DNA of 64,000 nt, taken from Dirofilaria immitis (lineage: Eukaryota; Nematoda; Chromadorea; Rhabditida; Onchocercidae). Positions 22,177 through 34,990 of this stretch are shown here, piece by piece. Within the stretch, counting starts at the first letter, position 1; the number at the start of each line of letters is the position of its first letter. The position numbers and the translations under genes are program-made. Under the pieces are notes generated by a model that saw only the letters and a list, made by a program, of their open reading frames with translations, was not told the DNA's origin and did no database searches. The DNA is taken from NCBI GenBank assembly GCA_024305405.1, contig JAKNDB010000107.1:3038001-3102000 (forward strand), written 5' to 3'.

Positions 22177-24805
22177 AAATGATACCCGAAAAAGTGATAG
22201 ATAACATGATATATCGTATGAAAAGATAAAATATTGAATTTGATTGCAAAGCAAATATAAAATAACGAAGGGAAAGAAGATATTAGTATAATTTGAGACA
22301 GATAGGATGAGAGGACAAAATGGAAGCTATTGGATTAGGTAAATTGATTATAGGATAACAGAAACAAATGAGACAAGTCAAATGAAACATGTATGGCTTA
22401 TGGCTCATTACTTATCTGTTCCTTTGTTGAATATGGCTTCCAGATGGGAATCAAAAATTCATTTCATTTATTTATGAATTTCTATTGAAATATCATCATT
22501 AAAATAGGTGGACAATTCAATACTCAAATACTAAATTAAGAAATGACGACATTAAAATACAATATTAGGTCGAAGCTATAAGTTCTAATCTCGACAAATA
22601 TTAAATAGGTAATATATTTTCAATATCAAAAACAGCTTCTCGAGCAAAGATTAAGCCGCTAAGGTCAATAAATAAAGTTATAAGTGCCATTAAAATAAAT
22701 CAATTAGAGTTGATAGAAAAAAAATCAATCTTAAAAATCAGTTTTAGATATTGAATAATTATCGGATATGAAAATTACAGGCCTCTAATTTAGTTTTCAC
22801 TGTTATTGAATAATTATCTAATGCGAAAATCGCAGGCGAGAAATGAAGCGTACAATGCGAGACATTGTTAATAACTATTGAGGTTATTTGCCCACAGATT
22901 TCAATCGCTTAAAAGAATTTTCCAAACTCTTCATATGTTTCGTTGACCGTAACGATAGAGTGCAGCGATGAATCATCAGAATATTGTAGACGCCATAATT
23001 AATTGGTGAAAGATAAACGAACTTGTTTGTTCAAAAAAAAGAAACTTTTTCTGCTTCATTAATTCACCCTGATTGGTTGGAATGATAATAAGCTTATCAA
23101 CTTCATAATAAAAATTTGAATCCCAATCTCGAAATTATATTGCGATTTTATATTATTTTGAAAAATTCCCTTGTGAAATCATACTTTATAGATTTGCGCA
23201 AATTCCTTTAAAAAAGTATAGAAGGATGGGAATTCTTCGAGAAACTAAACTTGAAGATAAACTAGTTTAATTCATAAGCTAAATTCTCAGTTATGATAAC
23301 GGCAATCAGGATGATAATCGCATGAATTGCATGAATAAGTCATGATATCATTAGATTTGTGCAGTACATAACAAACGAGCATAACAATACTTTACTTTTT
23401 AGAAACAAAAAATATAAATCACTTGTAGCATTAACATGTCATAAACAGGAAGCCGCAAGTGATAAAATCATGACATCAATTGATCAACAATTCTTAAACA
23501 TTGTTTTTATATGTTACTGCTAATCAAATCGATGTCTCGAAAAAACTAATTCATATTCAAGGTACTGTTAGGGAATCTCCATAATTTGCTTACCATAACG
23601 TTAACGAGATTCAGTTCAAATGCAGTGATGTTTTCTGCATTGATAATTCATGACTCAGTGTTACTTTAACAGAACTTGCATTTCCCCTTCTTACCGATGT
23701 CATGATAAGGTTAGCAACATCATCTGAGTTTACAAGACTTCTGCACATGCGAAGATTAAACGTTTGACGTATGCTTTGCAAAAATAACTTACTACTTGGA
23801 GTTAATCAGCAAAATAAGAAATAAATTTTGACGAGGATATAACAATGAAAGTGCCTGTATGCCTCTACTCCAATTATACATATATTGCTCAATTATAAAC
23901 AATCTGATAAGAACAATAATCGCAATATAATCATATCTATCATGAAGATTGCAATTATTGCAGATTTATACAGGCAATTGAAAAACATAAATCCTGTTTC
24001 CGGAATGAATTAATTGTTTACTTTACTACATTAATGTCAACGCTGTTTTGTTTTCCAATACTAACGAATTCGCTAATACTAGAAGTTGAATTTTTAAATA
24101 CAAAAACTTTGAAACAAGATCTTTCATAAACAACCAAAAAGAAAATTATTACTATAAGACGAGGTAAGTCACTATATTCTACGAAATGTTACCATGCGAA
24201 AACAAAATTGAGAACTTAACTCCTGCTCCCTTCTTTAAATTTTTTAAAATTCACCAAATTAAAACACAGCTAATTCACCGTCAGCAAGTAAAATACTCAT
24301 CATTTTTTATCTTATTCGGTCCTCTTCTCTCAAATTAATTTATAGACTTCTTTCCTCACAATCACAGTGAATAATATATACGAAATATCCACGTGATCAA
24401 ATAGCTCTTAAGGGCAATTTCCGAACACAAACGAAAAACTTAAACTTATATATTTGGAAAAAATGAAGAAAAGTCAATTTTAATCAGTTTACCACTTTCT
24501 TAAACAAACAATGTAATTAACAAAGAGAGCTAAATCCAAATTATTGACAATGAAAATTTCACAAAAATAGATAAATCAAAAAATCTGAAAAACTGAGATC
24601 GACTCAACATACTACGAAAACGATGTTTCCAAACTTTCGATAATCAAAAAATTGGAATATGATTTCATAATACTATTTTGAAGTCTTGAATTTCCAATTC
24701 AAAATTTCCAACCAAAATATATTATGACCTGCTTTTATTCCTAAAATAAAACAAATTTACAGAAATTTTGAATTTTACAAAGTATTAATAATGTAACTTA
24801 ATTTA

Positions 24806-27800
24806 TTAAAATTTTGCTTCAGCAATTTTTTCGGCCGTTCTTCTATCTATCTTCGACATATTTGCATTAAAAATTGAGTTATATTGAACGCAAGATACAA
24901 TAAATGGTCAAGACTTTTAAATAATAAACAGATACCAATACGTTATTAAAATAAGATATGAGTACTACGCATGATAATACAGAGCTTATTATTTTCATGT
25001 GGCATTTTTACGTCAAAAGAAAAAAGTATTAAAGAAAACAAAAAGTAAACATACCTCCATTTTTGGCTTCTTTGCTGCTTCAGTTTCGCCAGTCTCAGTT
25101 TCTGATCCGGAACGTTTGAAAGACTGTTCATTTCGTATATCGCCTCCTTCTTTCTCATTATCATAAAATTCACCTTGATCTTCAACGGACGCATCCATCA
25201 TAGTATCTAAAATATTTTCCAGAAATCATCATTTAGCATAAAATATAAAACTTTGTACTGTAAAGATCTTCTTACGGTGCAGCCGGACATCTGGATTAGC
25301 ACTGTCACGATCAGCTTCTTCGGCATTAAGACATTTTGTAATGAAAGATTCATCACCGATCGGCTGCATTTGCACACTTGGAACATGTGGTAGATGTCGT
25401 AAGTTCTCCATTACTCCTTCTCTTAAAAATTTTTTGTATATATTAAGGATAAAATATGTTCAAAAATTATCTTCTAAATTATCTTTGAAAAAAGTATTTT
25501 GTTCAAAGTGTTTTGCAACCACTACGAACTTACTGTATCTTTTTCAAAAATTCAGGAGTGTTCTCATTATTAGCATTTGAAGGATCGATATGAAGTCGAT
25601 AATGTGGTCCAAAATATTCGAAATAATCATTATATGGAAGATCTGTAAAACTACTTCACTATGTTTGCCGTAATGAATTACGTTAGACTTACTAAAGATA
25701 GCATAATACTGGAAGATCTGAAGAGAGAATTCCAAGCAGAAACGGAATTCTTTTATTTAGTACAAATCACTGAATTGATAACTCATTTTAAAGCTTTCAT
25801 TCAAAAGGTCCAATAATTAAGCATGAACACACCGTCAGAGACTTCCATATCAACAGCAATTGACGTCTCGTAAGTCCAGCATCGAGCTACATTTCTAGGT
25901 GTATAACCACCACCACCTAACATCATTAGCGGAATATGTCGCTCCCGAAAGAATCGAGCACAAGCACCATGGCCTGAAAGAAATTTCATGAAAACATATT
26001 CCCTAAAATAAAGAATAAAAATAATGTGCTATCTTCCGAAAGAGCTAAATGAAGAGCGCTCGTCCTGGAAAAATGACAATGCAATATAAGAAAGCATGAT
26101 ATTAATAAAAGCTCATGCTTCAAAAAGTACATTACCTCTCAAAGTAAGATTGAATGTCAAGTACATTACCTCTCAAAGTAAGATTAAATGTTCCTAAACG
26201 ATCGCCGTTCAAAGAGTCGGCTCCATTCTGCAAAACTACAGCACACGGCTGGAATGTTTCCATAACTCTTTCCATGACCTAAACATAAAAGGATTAATGT
26301 ATTAAGTGGAGATCAAAAACGGTACAGTTGCTCACCGAATCTGCACTACTTGCAGGGAGCGACAGAATAACTGTCTTATTTTTTGGATAAAGTAAATTAT
26401 TTGTCTGATCCAACAACTTTTATCTCTCTCTCTATCCTTCCAGCTCTTAGCATATTCTAGAAATGAATAAAAAATTTTCATTTAAAAACGAACAAAACTT
26501 TACCGGAACGAAGATGCTCTGATACGATTCATCAGTAATGCCATCTCTTAGAGGTACATTAACTGCATAATACTTTCCTCTTCCAGCACCAATATCCTTC
26601 AATTCTCCCGTTCCTGGGAAAAAATCACCGTATTTGTGAAAAGAACAGGTCATGACACGATCCGTAGTATAGAAGGCCTCCTCAACACCATCTCCATGAT
26701 GTACATCGATATCAACATAAAGCACTCTAAAATGAACTGGATTTTAAAACTCAGCATACAATTAGTGAATACAAGAAAGCGGTTATTTGATAAAAGAAAT
26801 GGTTCGAGGTACCAAATCTCTTTTTAATTACAATATGTCGCAGTGTATGTTTCTGTTATCGAATTTTTTTCGTGCATTATCAAAAGCAGAATTCAGCTAT
26901 ACAAATGCATGCCTTTTGGAATAATATAATTTATACATCTCAGACAATCAAAATTTTTTCTGTTTCAAAACATTCGTAGTTTCCCCAGTTATGTTACATT
27001 AATTTGTAATAGAGTAAATGAACAATTTGATTGCAATTGTTATTTTTCTTTCTAAGTAACTTTCAGAAAAAATTAAAGCTCTAGCATATATTTCATAACA
27101 TGACAGAATATGGAATAAAATATTCTCAAAATACCATTTTACCATTTTTCATCATATAATTAAGACATATTTGATAGGCTACTCAAAGAGGCTTACCTTT
27201 TGTGATATTTGAGAAGTTCGAGAATACCCAAAACAATATCATTTGTATAACAAAATCCGCTGGCTTCGCTCTTTTTTGCATGATGTAAACCTCCCATCCA
27301 ATTTATTGCGATATCAGCTTTTCGCTTGTTCAGCTTTACTGCGGCTGCTATAAGCATATTAAAGTAGCAAGCGGTAGAAATGATTCAATTTCCGGACTAA
27401 ATACATCTTCATTAAATGTGCTTTTGATTAGGATAATATGACATACCTAAAGATCCACCACATGAGAGTTGACAAAATTCAAATAAGCCATCGAAAACAG
27501 GACAATCTTCACCAACATTAACTGAAAAAGAGCTGGTTTATTCGCAAGAAAAAAACTTGATTATTTTCATAATTTAACTGAAACATCAAATTTTCTGAAA
27601 TTCAATTCTTACGATGCTAGTTTTCGATGCAAAAACTCCAAAACCATAAAAAGTAAATCAAATAGTATAAATCGATCACTTACATTTTAACATTTGTTTG
27701 TTGAACTGTTTCAAGTTATCCGGCGTAGCTGTTCGCAAAAACATCATATATTCATTTGTATGAAATCGTGTCATTTCTTCAAATGTTGCTGGGAACGGAC

Positions 27801-28517
27801 GCTAAACAAGAAGTGGTTAGTAACAACTTTATTTCCAGAATCTCTTGTAAGTAATCGTAAATATTTCAATTCTGCATTTTTTAAGCTCTTGCTATGCCTA
27901 ATAATATCGCAATTATAATTTATTCGCCAGTAACAATTAAACAAAGATTACACACAAATATTTTTAATCTCATTGATATTTGTTGCTCATATTTTTTGAA
28001 AACATAATTAAGAGATGATGAGTTTCTAAAAAAATCGTACATAAACTTCCAGATTCCTATAAATCCCATAATTGAGTAAAAGATGATGAGTCATTCGAAT
28101 ACGATGAGGCTTCATCACATGACCCTGTCCATAGTAGTAATTTCCAACGTTTGCTACAATAACATATCAATTCAAAAATTTTCAAAGATAAACTTCGAAA
28201 GAAATTAGGATTAATTTTAACTATTCTACACATATAAACATTTAGTAATCAGAAATTAAAACCAATATACTAATATTAGAGGTAAGATTACCAAACAATT
28301 ATCATTGTTATACTACTTTCACAATGTCTTCAAAAATCTTCACATGTTATTCGCAGTTTTAGTATTAGAAAACAATAAACAAATCAACAGAAACTGCATG
28401 GAATAAGTTTTTAAACAAAATTTTCGATTCTTCAAAAATTAAAGATGATTAAAATTTCATACCGTCATAATAATAAGCAACACGACGTTTACTATGATCC
28501 TGTACTGACATCGGCAT
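24806..28517 (-). CDS. hda-1: Class I histone deacetylase (HDAC1/2, hda-1)
   Basis: A zinc-dependent lysine deacetylase of nuclear corepressor complexes (NuRD, Sin3). Twelve exons: 28517-28463, 28153-28041, 27801-27684, 27521-27447, 27347-27197, 26726-26504, 26278-26170, 25973-25833, 25642-25534, 25421-25276, 25206-25055 and 24850-24806. They sum to 1437 nt, so 478 residues, against 482 in human HDAC1; all phases agree. Visible motifs: [35 protein letters not shown], the active-site pair in [16 protein letters not shown], zinc ligands in [15 protein letters not shown] and [11 protein letters not shown], and [18 protein letters not shown] with the catalytic Tyr. The tail is acidic with a basic PKMEIDRR end. 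The residue before GADSL is Asn where class I enzymes usually have Cys. The last exon, after a non-standard CGAAG acceptor, is the least certain. Confidence 0.97.
26127..26194. repeat. 34-bp tandem duplication spanning an hda-1 splice donor
   Basis: Copies 26127-26160 and 26161-26194 are nearly identical and both carry the minus-strand string TTGAGAG|GTAATG. The exonic copy supplies the donor used by homology (exon end 26170). The intronic copy offers an equivalent donor with exon end 26136. The offset of 34 nt is not a multiple of three. Confidence 0.9.
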
Positions 28518-29102
28518 ATTGTATAATGTAGTAAAAATATAATACGTAGAATAGTTTACGTCTTATAGAACACTTCTTTACAATATCACTTTTGATATTT
28601 TGCAATCTAAAAGAGGATTAGTAATTAAATGAAGTAAAAGGATAGCTAAGTTAAGTTAAAAGAAGAATCAGCATTGCTAAAAGGATGGAAATAATCGCTT
28701 AAAAGGAAATGAGAAGTGATTTCTAACTTAACGAATGGCAGATTAACATTTATTTACTTATAAAATTATACATAAGCGAAAAATAAGACCGTACAATCTT
28801 AGTGCATTATTTTCCAAGCTATTGTTTACGATCAAAGGTCATGAGAATGTTATATGGTAGTGCAAAAACAAATGAGAAAATAGCCATGATGAATAAGTAC
28901 TGATGACTACAAAAATTACACGAAACTTTCATTCTATAAGATTTTCATATCGATGAATTTTGCAGCATGCAAAGTGCAATCTGAGAAGCAATAGGAGGAG
29001 CCGAACTGTATCACTGTTATCCTCATATAAAATTTAATAAACATGGGAAAAAGTTACTTTCATCTTACATATATATATATATATATATACGTGCACAAAC
29101 AC

Positions 29103-29133
<31 letters not shown>

Positions 29134-30177
29134 TACATACACACACACACACACATACACACACACACATATATATATACATATGCGTACAATCGACCAC
29201 ACCTGTCATCCTTTCTTACCTGACATTCCGCTTCACTGTTATTTTTCTCTAATGCCATTCCCTTTCTCTACCTCTCTCCATTCTCCACTATTTCTTTCTT
29301 TCGCACTCTTTCACTGAATACAACTTTTTCGAAAAATATGCAGAAAATGTTTTTTTTGTGTCAAATACACTTCTTATTACCAGGAATTTAGAAAGAGTCA
29401 CCTATCTCGAGAAATTAGCAACATATCTCAATAAGTTAGAAATAACCTTCAACTCAAATCTCTAAGCAAATGAAAACTTTTTTGTCATCCTTTCAATAAA
29501 CATCCAAGAATTTCTAAACTCTGAAGTAGTAGGAGTAAGATTTCAATAAAGCCCAAAATAGAATGGAAACTCAAGCTACTGATTTTGCTAAGACTGATAA
29601 ATAACTAAATAAATTAAAGGAAGTACTACTACGTAAGAGAATAACTTATTAAATATATCAACGCGATCTTCTAGGCCATTTTAGGATATCATAAAAATAT
29701 TATTCAAAAATTGTAAACGTTATTCCTCCTTGAGGATATATAAGGAATAAAGTGAGCATGCTACAAAAATGCAGATTTATCCGTTTTACCTGTCAGATAA
29801 CAGTGAATTTAAGCAACAGAAAAGTCCCACGCCAACAACGCTACCACTCAATACAACAAATTATGCCTTTTCAAATTATGCTCTTTCATTACAAGTCCAT
29901 TAGTTTTAAATTGTTATCTTGCCAATAAATTTACTGTTCACTTCAGATATTAAACCCAGTCGTATCAATAATAAAATTCTTTGACATCAATATCACTGCC
30001 TTATCGCTTCAACTTTGATCTACTGTTCTAACAGGATCTAATATTATATCTTGATATTTGACTCAATAAGGATTCTTCCTTTCATATATACGGAAAAAAG
30101 TTGAATGGTACATTTTTATTGAGGTAATAACAACTGAGAGGCAAAAGAATGATCTAAATAATACAATACAAGAAGAA
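28518..30177. other. Intergenic region between DPH2 3' end and hda-1 start
   Basis: This 1.66 kb should contain the hda-1 promoter and the DPH2 3' untranslated region. Apart from the AT/AC microsatellite at 29068-29186 and a pyrimidine-rich stretch (29210-29310), no structure or coding frame is convincing. Confidence 0.6.
29068..29186. repeat. (AT)n-(AC)n-(AT)n microsatellite
   Basis: An AT run, an interrupted AC run of about 75 bp with ACAT breaks, and a second AT run. Alternating purine-pyrimidine DNA of this kind can adopt Z-form. The open frames it creates on both strands (Thr-His, Val-Cys repeats) are artefacts. Confidence 0.95.
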
Positions 30178-33100
30178 TCACACAGATGGTTCAGAACTGT
30201 ATTTTGAAGCGACACCTGATCGACCCTCTTGCATAACAACACTTTCACCAGCATAACTATTATCAAGTCCCTTCCATGTTCTTTGTGAAAAATAATCACC
30301 TGAAACACTTTAACTTCTCAATGATGTACTGATATAAGAAATTTTTTAGATGCTAATAAAGTGATTTAATCGAAGTAATTGTTATTATAATCAGAAGTAG
30401 CAAGTTTTCCAAAAATGCTGTTTTCACACAAACATAAAATAAAGAGCACTAATTCGATCCAAAATCTAATAAAGAAATATTTGTTTTCAATGTCAAAATA
30501 TTTCTCCGTATACAAATCATTGCAGAGCATTAAATTTTTAGGTATACTTTAATGTTCAGGAGAAGAAAGTAATTTCAACCATAGTACATCCAATTTTTGC
30601 TGAAAAGGCATAAATTCTAAAAATTTCAAATAAGTGAGATATATTTCCAAAAAGCAAATACTTACCGGCTGTATAAGCAGTTAAAGCATTACATGAATTT
30701 ATATCACAGTTGAAATTATCTTTGACACCCATAAAACGCATTTTACCTGTGATTAAACTCAAATCCGATTTGACGTCGACTTCATTGCCTATTTCATCTA
30801 AAAAATAGTCTACACACATAGTTTCCATTAAGTTTATGATGAAAGTATGCTAAGGGTTTACTACCTAACCAAATGATGAAAAATCAAATACATATAACTG
30901 CATACTATTATTTTATGAAGCTTAAAAAAATTAAATGTTATTACTGTGCAAAAAATTTTTGAATTCCGCTGTCCATCCATCACCCGCTAACCATTCACAC
31001 TGCGGATTCAACGCGGCTTCTGCTTCGAAAACACTTAAAACTGGACGATAAAAATCAGAAATATCCAAGATAATGCCATATGGGCAAGAAAGAACGATAA
31101 ATGCTTCAATATCATTCGCAAAGTTGGAAAGTTTAGACACATTAATCTGAAACAATAATAAATTGATACCGGATTTTTCAGCATAAAAGTGTATTCATCT
31201 AAACAATATATTTTGGAGCATGGCAATGAGAAAAGAAGAAAAGAAGCACAAAAAGAAGAAGCAATATGAAATCAAAATAATTCAAAATAACTTTTCCTAA
31301 TATTGCATAAATTTTGCAACTAGTCAAACCTTGCCAATTGCTAAGGTATAGCTCTTTTTTCCTGCAACTTTACATAACTTCCTGGTCCGACCCAGAACTT
31401 CTTTATACCCAACCAGATCCAATGTATTGATTACGATACCAACAGTTTGAGCATCTCGTAATTTTTCGATTAAAAACAGTCGCTTCTTCAGGAACCGAAT
31501 AGCAGAGGTTCTGAATTTTCAATATAACTATAGAACTAGTCATTTCATTATAAAGAGCAAAATCAGGATATCTCGATCAACTAAACATGAATTATTATAT
31601 TTGGAACATCTATGTCAAGAATCATAAAAACTTCAGATCTGTCATTATCTTAGAGTTGTTTATATGCAGATCAACTCAAGCGATATATAATAATTTTCTT
31701 AGCTTACTTGAAGTCTTGAAGATATAACTAATTATTCTTTAAGCTTATTGTCAAAATCAGATTATTGGGAGCCTTGGAATAATATGAAACGAAGAATGAT
31801 TTACTTTTCAAATGAATACTTCAGCGTATTAGGAGAAAATGTAAAAACAGTGGTGCAATTTAAATTTGTCATCAACCATAGAGGCAATAATGGACTATCT
31901 ATATCACCGATAAAAAGAAGTGTCATATTCTGCTTCTTCTCCGGTGAGACACGTCCTAAGCAACAATCTATATCTAAAATAAATTGAGGAATAAAAATGA
32001 GTTCACAAAAGAGATTGGATAATTTTAAATCTATTGGAATATGCAATTCCCTATACAATGTATAGTACTTTTCTGTCATCAAAAACAAAGTGCAAGGTAT
32101 GCAGACAATAAAACATACTCGTAGTAGTAGACTGATCAAGATTATTGAATCGATAGAGAAGCTTGCAGTTGAATAATGATTCGATACCGGAGACTTTGTT
32201 CAAATAATCGAATAAAGCGTCTTAAACGAAACTTTGCAATCCTGAGCATTTTCATGCAAAAATAACAATCGATTTGTAACTCATTAAAAATGATTTTCTT
32301 CATTACAAGTTATGCACATTTGATTTCTTTACAAGTTATGCACATTTGATTTTTTTCTACCATGTACTGAAACATTTCTTGCCTTTTAAAAGATTGAATT
32401 TTATTTTACTATAAAAAACAAATGATAATCATTCCCAATATCGTCTTAGTTTCAGCACAGGAAAAATATTTATTTAAATATACCTGAGCTATTTGCATAA
32501 GCAGCATCGTACAAAAGGCAACAATATCGTTCAAATTTATCTTTATATTCATGTACAGCTTCTTTTAACTTTTCCCATTCGATGCTCGCATTACCGAAAA
32601 CGTACCAAATAGGAATGCGATTAGTAGTCTTACTCATACATGAATCTCCATAATGGATAATACAGTCAGCATTACACTGTTCCGCTGCTACTAAGTCAAC
32701 GCAACAGCTGCAATTTTCAATTTATGATTGACAACAAAGGCAAAATAAACTCTATAAAAACTGAGTAGGAATAGTTGTAATAAGTGACTTTCTTTATATG
32801 AAATTACATTCGAAAAAATAATGCTTAAAAAATGAATGATGATCAATTAATAAAGGATTGCAACTCCCCACCAACAGCGGTATTTTTTGCACAAATGTTA
32901 TTTATAATATTTCTAGAATTCTGCCAATAGACGAGAGCACGCTAATTTTGCTCAAATCTATTGTAATTATTTGTGTTTCTGTCTCAAATACAACTTAGGA
33001 GATTTTAACCTTTTAACCTGAACAAGATCTACTTTTGCATTCTTCACCTGTTATTTTATCTTTTGAACATTCAACTTTCGAGCAATGAATACCTTTGATA

Positions 33101-33291
33101 TGTTGTGTCAGCTAAAATATACGTTTTTGCATTTCCATTACATTCCTCCTCTAAGAGAGTAGCGACATCAGCTGATAAAGAAAGGATATAATCAGGGAAT
33201 TGCAAGGCAATTCGACGATAACCATGATTATTAATCCATGAAACTGTCGAATCAAAGTCAAAAATCTCTTCAATTCTGTAGTATCCATATT
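30178..33291 (-). CDS. DPH2: Diphthamide synthesis protein DPH2 (first exon not resolved)
   Basis: DPH2 pairs with DPH1 in the iron-sulphur complex that starts diphthamide formation on eEF2. Exons: 33291-33093, 32707-32484, 31973-31805, 31510-31330, 31146-30945, 30797-30666 and 30299-30178; all phases agree. Motifs: EYGYYRIEEIFDF, GYRRIALQFPDYIL, SCCVDLVAAEQCNADCIIHY (the conserved cysteine-bearing stretch), SYTLAIGK, NVSKLSNFA, FIVLSCPYG, DFYRPVLSVFEAEAALNP, DLSLITGKM, and the C-terminal SQRTWKGLD typical of DPH2 rather than DPH1. The 33291 exon starts in phase 1 and has no Met, so a 5' coding exon is missing. The best candidate is 34519-34443, which ends in the right phase but also lacks a Met. 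Confidence 0.92.
32303..32354. repeat. 26-bp tandem duplication in a DPH2 intron
   Basis: TTACAAGTTATGCACATTTG occurs twice with a 26-bp period (starts 32303 and 32329), inside the intron between exons 32707-32484 and 31973-31805. Confidence 0.85.
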
Positions 33292-34990
33292 CTGCAAATC
33301 CTCTTCATATGTAATATTTTCTGCAAGATAATTGGTTTTTTTATATGTCAAATTTCAAATTCCCAAATCGGCTTATGAACTTCATAGTACATCAAGATTA
33401 CATTAAAACTATTATATATTAGCCCAGATAACAAATATTATTCTACCACTTGACACATTATTAAGCTTACAAAGGAAAGATACGATATTTTATTCAAAAG
33501 CAGTTATAGTTGAATCGACTTGTAGTATATAAACACGCAGCACATAAACACTTTATGCCTATAGCATAATTATTCAAAAACTGCACTCCTTAATCAAATT
33601 AGCAAATTCTTCCATAGATTTCCACTTTCACCAGTTACAACAACAACTAGAAATTGCTGATAAGAAATCACAACTTCATAGTAAATCAAGATTACATATT
33701 TTTTGAGGGCTTAAAGAAATTCACACTACTCTGTTTATCTGATAAACTACATTTAAAACTAATTATTGCGAATAAGTTTTTTATGATTAATTATTTCGTC
33801 TGCTTCTAGTGAAGAAGCAATAAGCAATTTTGCTTTTTATCTTTTAAATCTGCTTAGAATCAAATTCAAAATAGAAATCATGGATAAGTAAACTTTATTA
33901 GAAACAAAATTGGACAATTCCATTACCTAATTTCAGTTGGTCTTTTCAGAATATTTTATCCTTCTGCTAAAAGCGATTCATTGTTGATGACGTTGAAGTC
34001 TCAAAACACTTCCCATCACCTCAAAAAAAAACATGAGGAATTGTTATATTTTTAGGTTTTTTTCGATTAAAATACGTCAAAGTTGCATAACAATAAATAG
34101 CACGTGTGGAGTAATCAAAGCAACATAACGGGATGATGTGTTTATCGGTGGAAATCGAACCCGCTAACTAGTCAAATATCCCTTTGTTTTTCAGTATAAC
34201 AAAATAATAAAGTTAAAAGTAAATAATAGAATCGAATAATTAGGTATAAACAAAACTTATCTGTAAATAATATAAAATTAGAAGTAAACAATGAATTAAA
34301 TTAGAGATGAAAAGATGAAAATAAATATGTAATGGACCACGTTTAGTCTTTATTTAAGTATTGAGAATGGATGAATAATCAGAATGAAAGCAAAACGAAA
34401 CTTGCAAGCATCAAAAATCGCAACACTTAAACGTGCATACACCTGAGCATGTGGCACTATCTAATCCATCAAATGCGTTGAAATCTCGGTACTTTCCGGA
34501 ATTCTCGAGGGACTGTCTGCTTTGCAAAATAAAAAAATGTTTAATCAGTTTATGGGGAAGGTAGTTGCGATATGATTATCAGGAAAGTAAGGAGAAATGA
34601 AGAAGAGGATGTATCTGAAGATGTTGAAAATTTAATCAGTTATAGAATAATTTTGAAAAAATTAAATCAAACAGATAAAAGATCAGCTTTTCTAGTATTT
34701 CTTAGTTTTTTTTGTGAAATAAAATCAATCAGTTGTTTTTTTCTAGTGAGTTATTTATCGTTTCTTATCTCTCAAGTACTTAATATATTATCTAATGTTG
34801 CTGATAATAGAATATAAGATTTAATTCTCTTTTTTCCTCTTATTTGATTGGTCAATTGATTTCTCCATGCTTCACTTTAGACTTTTTAAAATTTAATTAA
34901 GCTAAAATTCTTAAGTAATTAACGGATACAATGTGTTCTCTTATTTTTGAATATATACAGTAGTTACGGTACATATTTTTCATTTTCAGG
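33292..34990. other. DPH2 5' region and divergent upstream of BTBD gene
   Basis: No confident gene. At 34519-34443 on the minus strand a coding-like stretch (hydrophilic, ends FDGLDSATCS) is bounded by a weak acceptor and an AG|GTGTAT donor in phase 1, matching the DPH2 exon at 33291. It may be a 5' DPH2 exon. A plus-strand frame at 34572-34817 has low-complexity character and its phase does not join to 34991. Confidence 0.5.
34982..34990 (+). promoter_or_regulatory. Probable trans-splice acceptor before the BTBD start
   Basis: ATTTTCAG ends at 34989, one base before the ATG at 34991. A nematode-consensus acceptor so close to the start, with no compatible upstream exon in phase, suggests spliced-leader addition. 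Confidence 0.55.

Larger units (their letters stand above)
18925..24805. other. 5.9 kb intergenic region without recognised genes
   Basis: This lies upstream of the ASAP start and downstream of the HDAC stop. It is AT-rich with scattered short open frames that have no family resemblance or matching splice phases. It contains an interrupted inverted repeat (19076-19250), a GAT/AAT microsatellite (about 21019-21200), a 27-bp tandem pair (22126-22176), a palindromic pair GCGATATCGC-like near 21723/21753, and an imperfect direct repeat of about 33 bp starting near 22750 and 22805. ASAP promoter elements may lie here, but none is identifiable. Confidence 0.6.

Noticed and set aside
29034..29258. 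Thr-His and Val-Cys repeat proteins
   Set aside because: Translation artefacts of the AC/AT microsatellite on both strands.
34085..34190. tRNA-like 3' end (GGTTCGATTTCC on the minus strand)
   Set aside because: The T-stem does not pair and no D-arm or anticodon arm can be drawn upstream.
34572..34817. Plus-strand frame starting MIIRKVRRNEEED as a first BTBD exon
   Set aside because: Its only good donor is phase 0, whereas an exon joined at 34990 would need phase 2; the rest is low complexity. A trans-spliced start at 34991 fits better.
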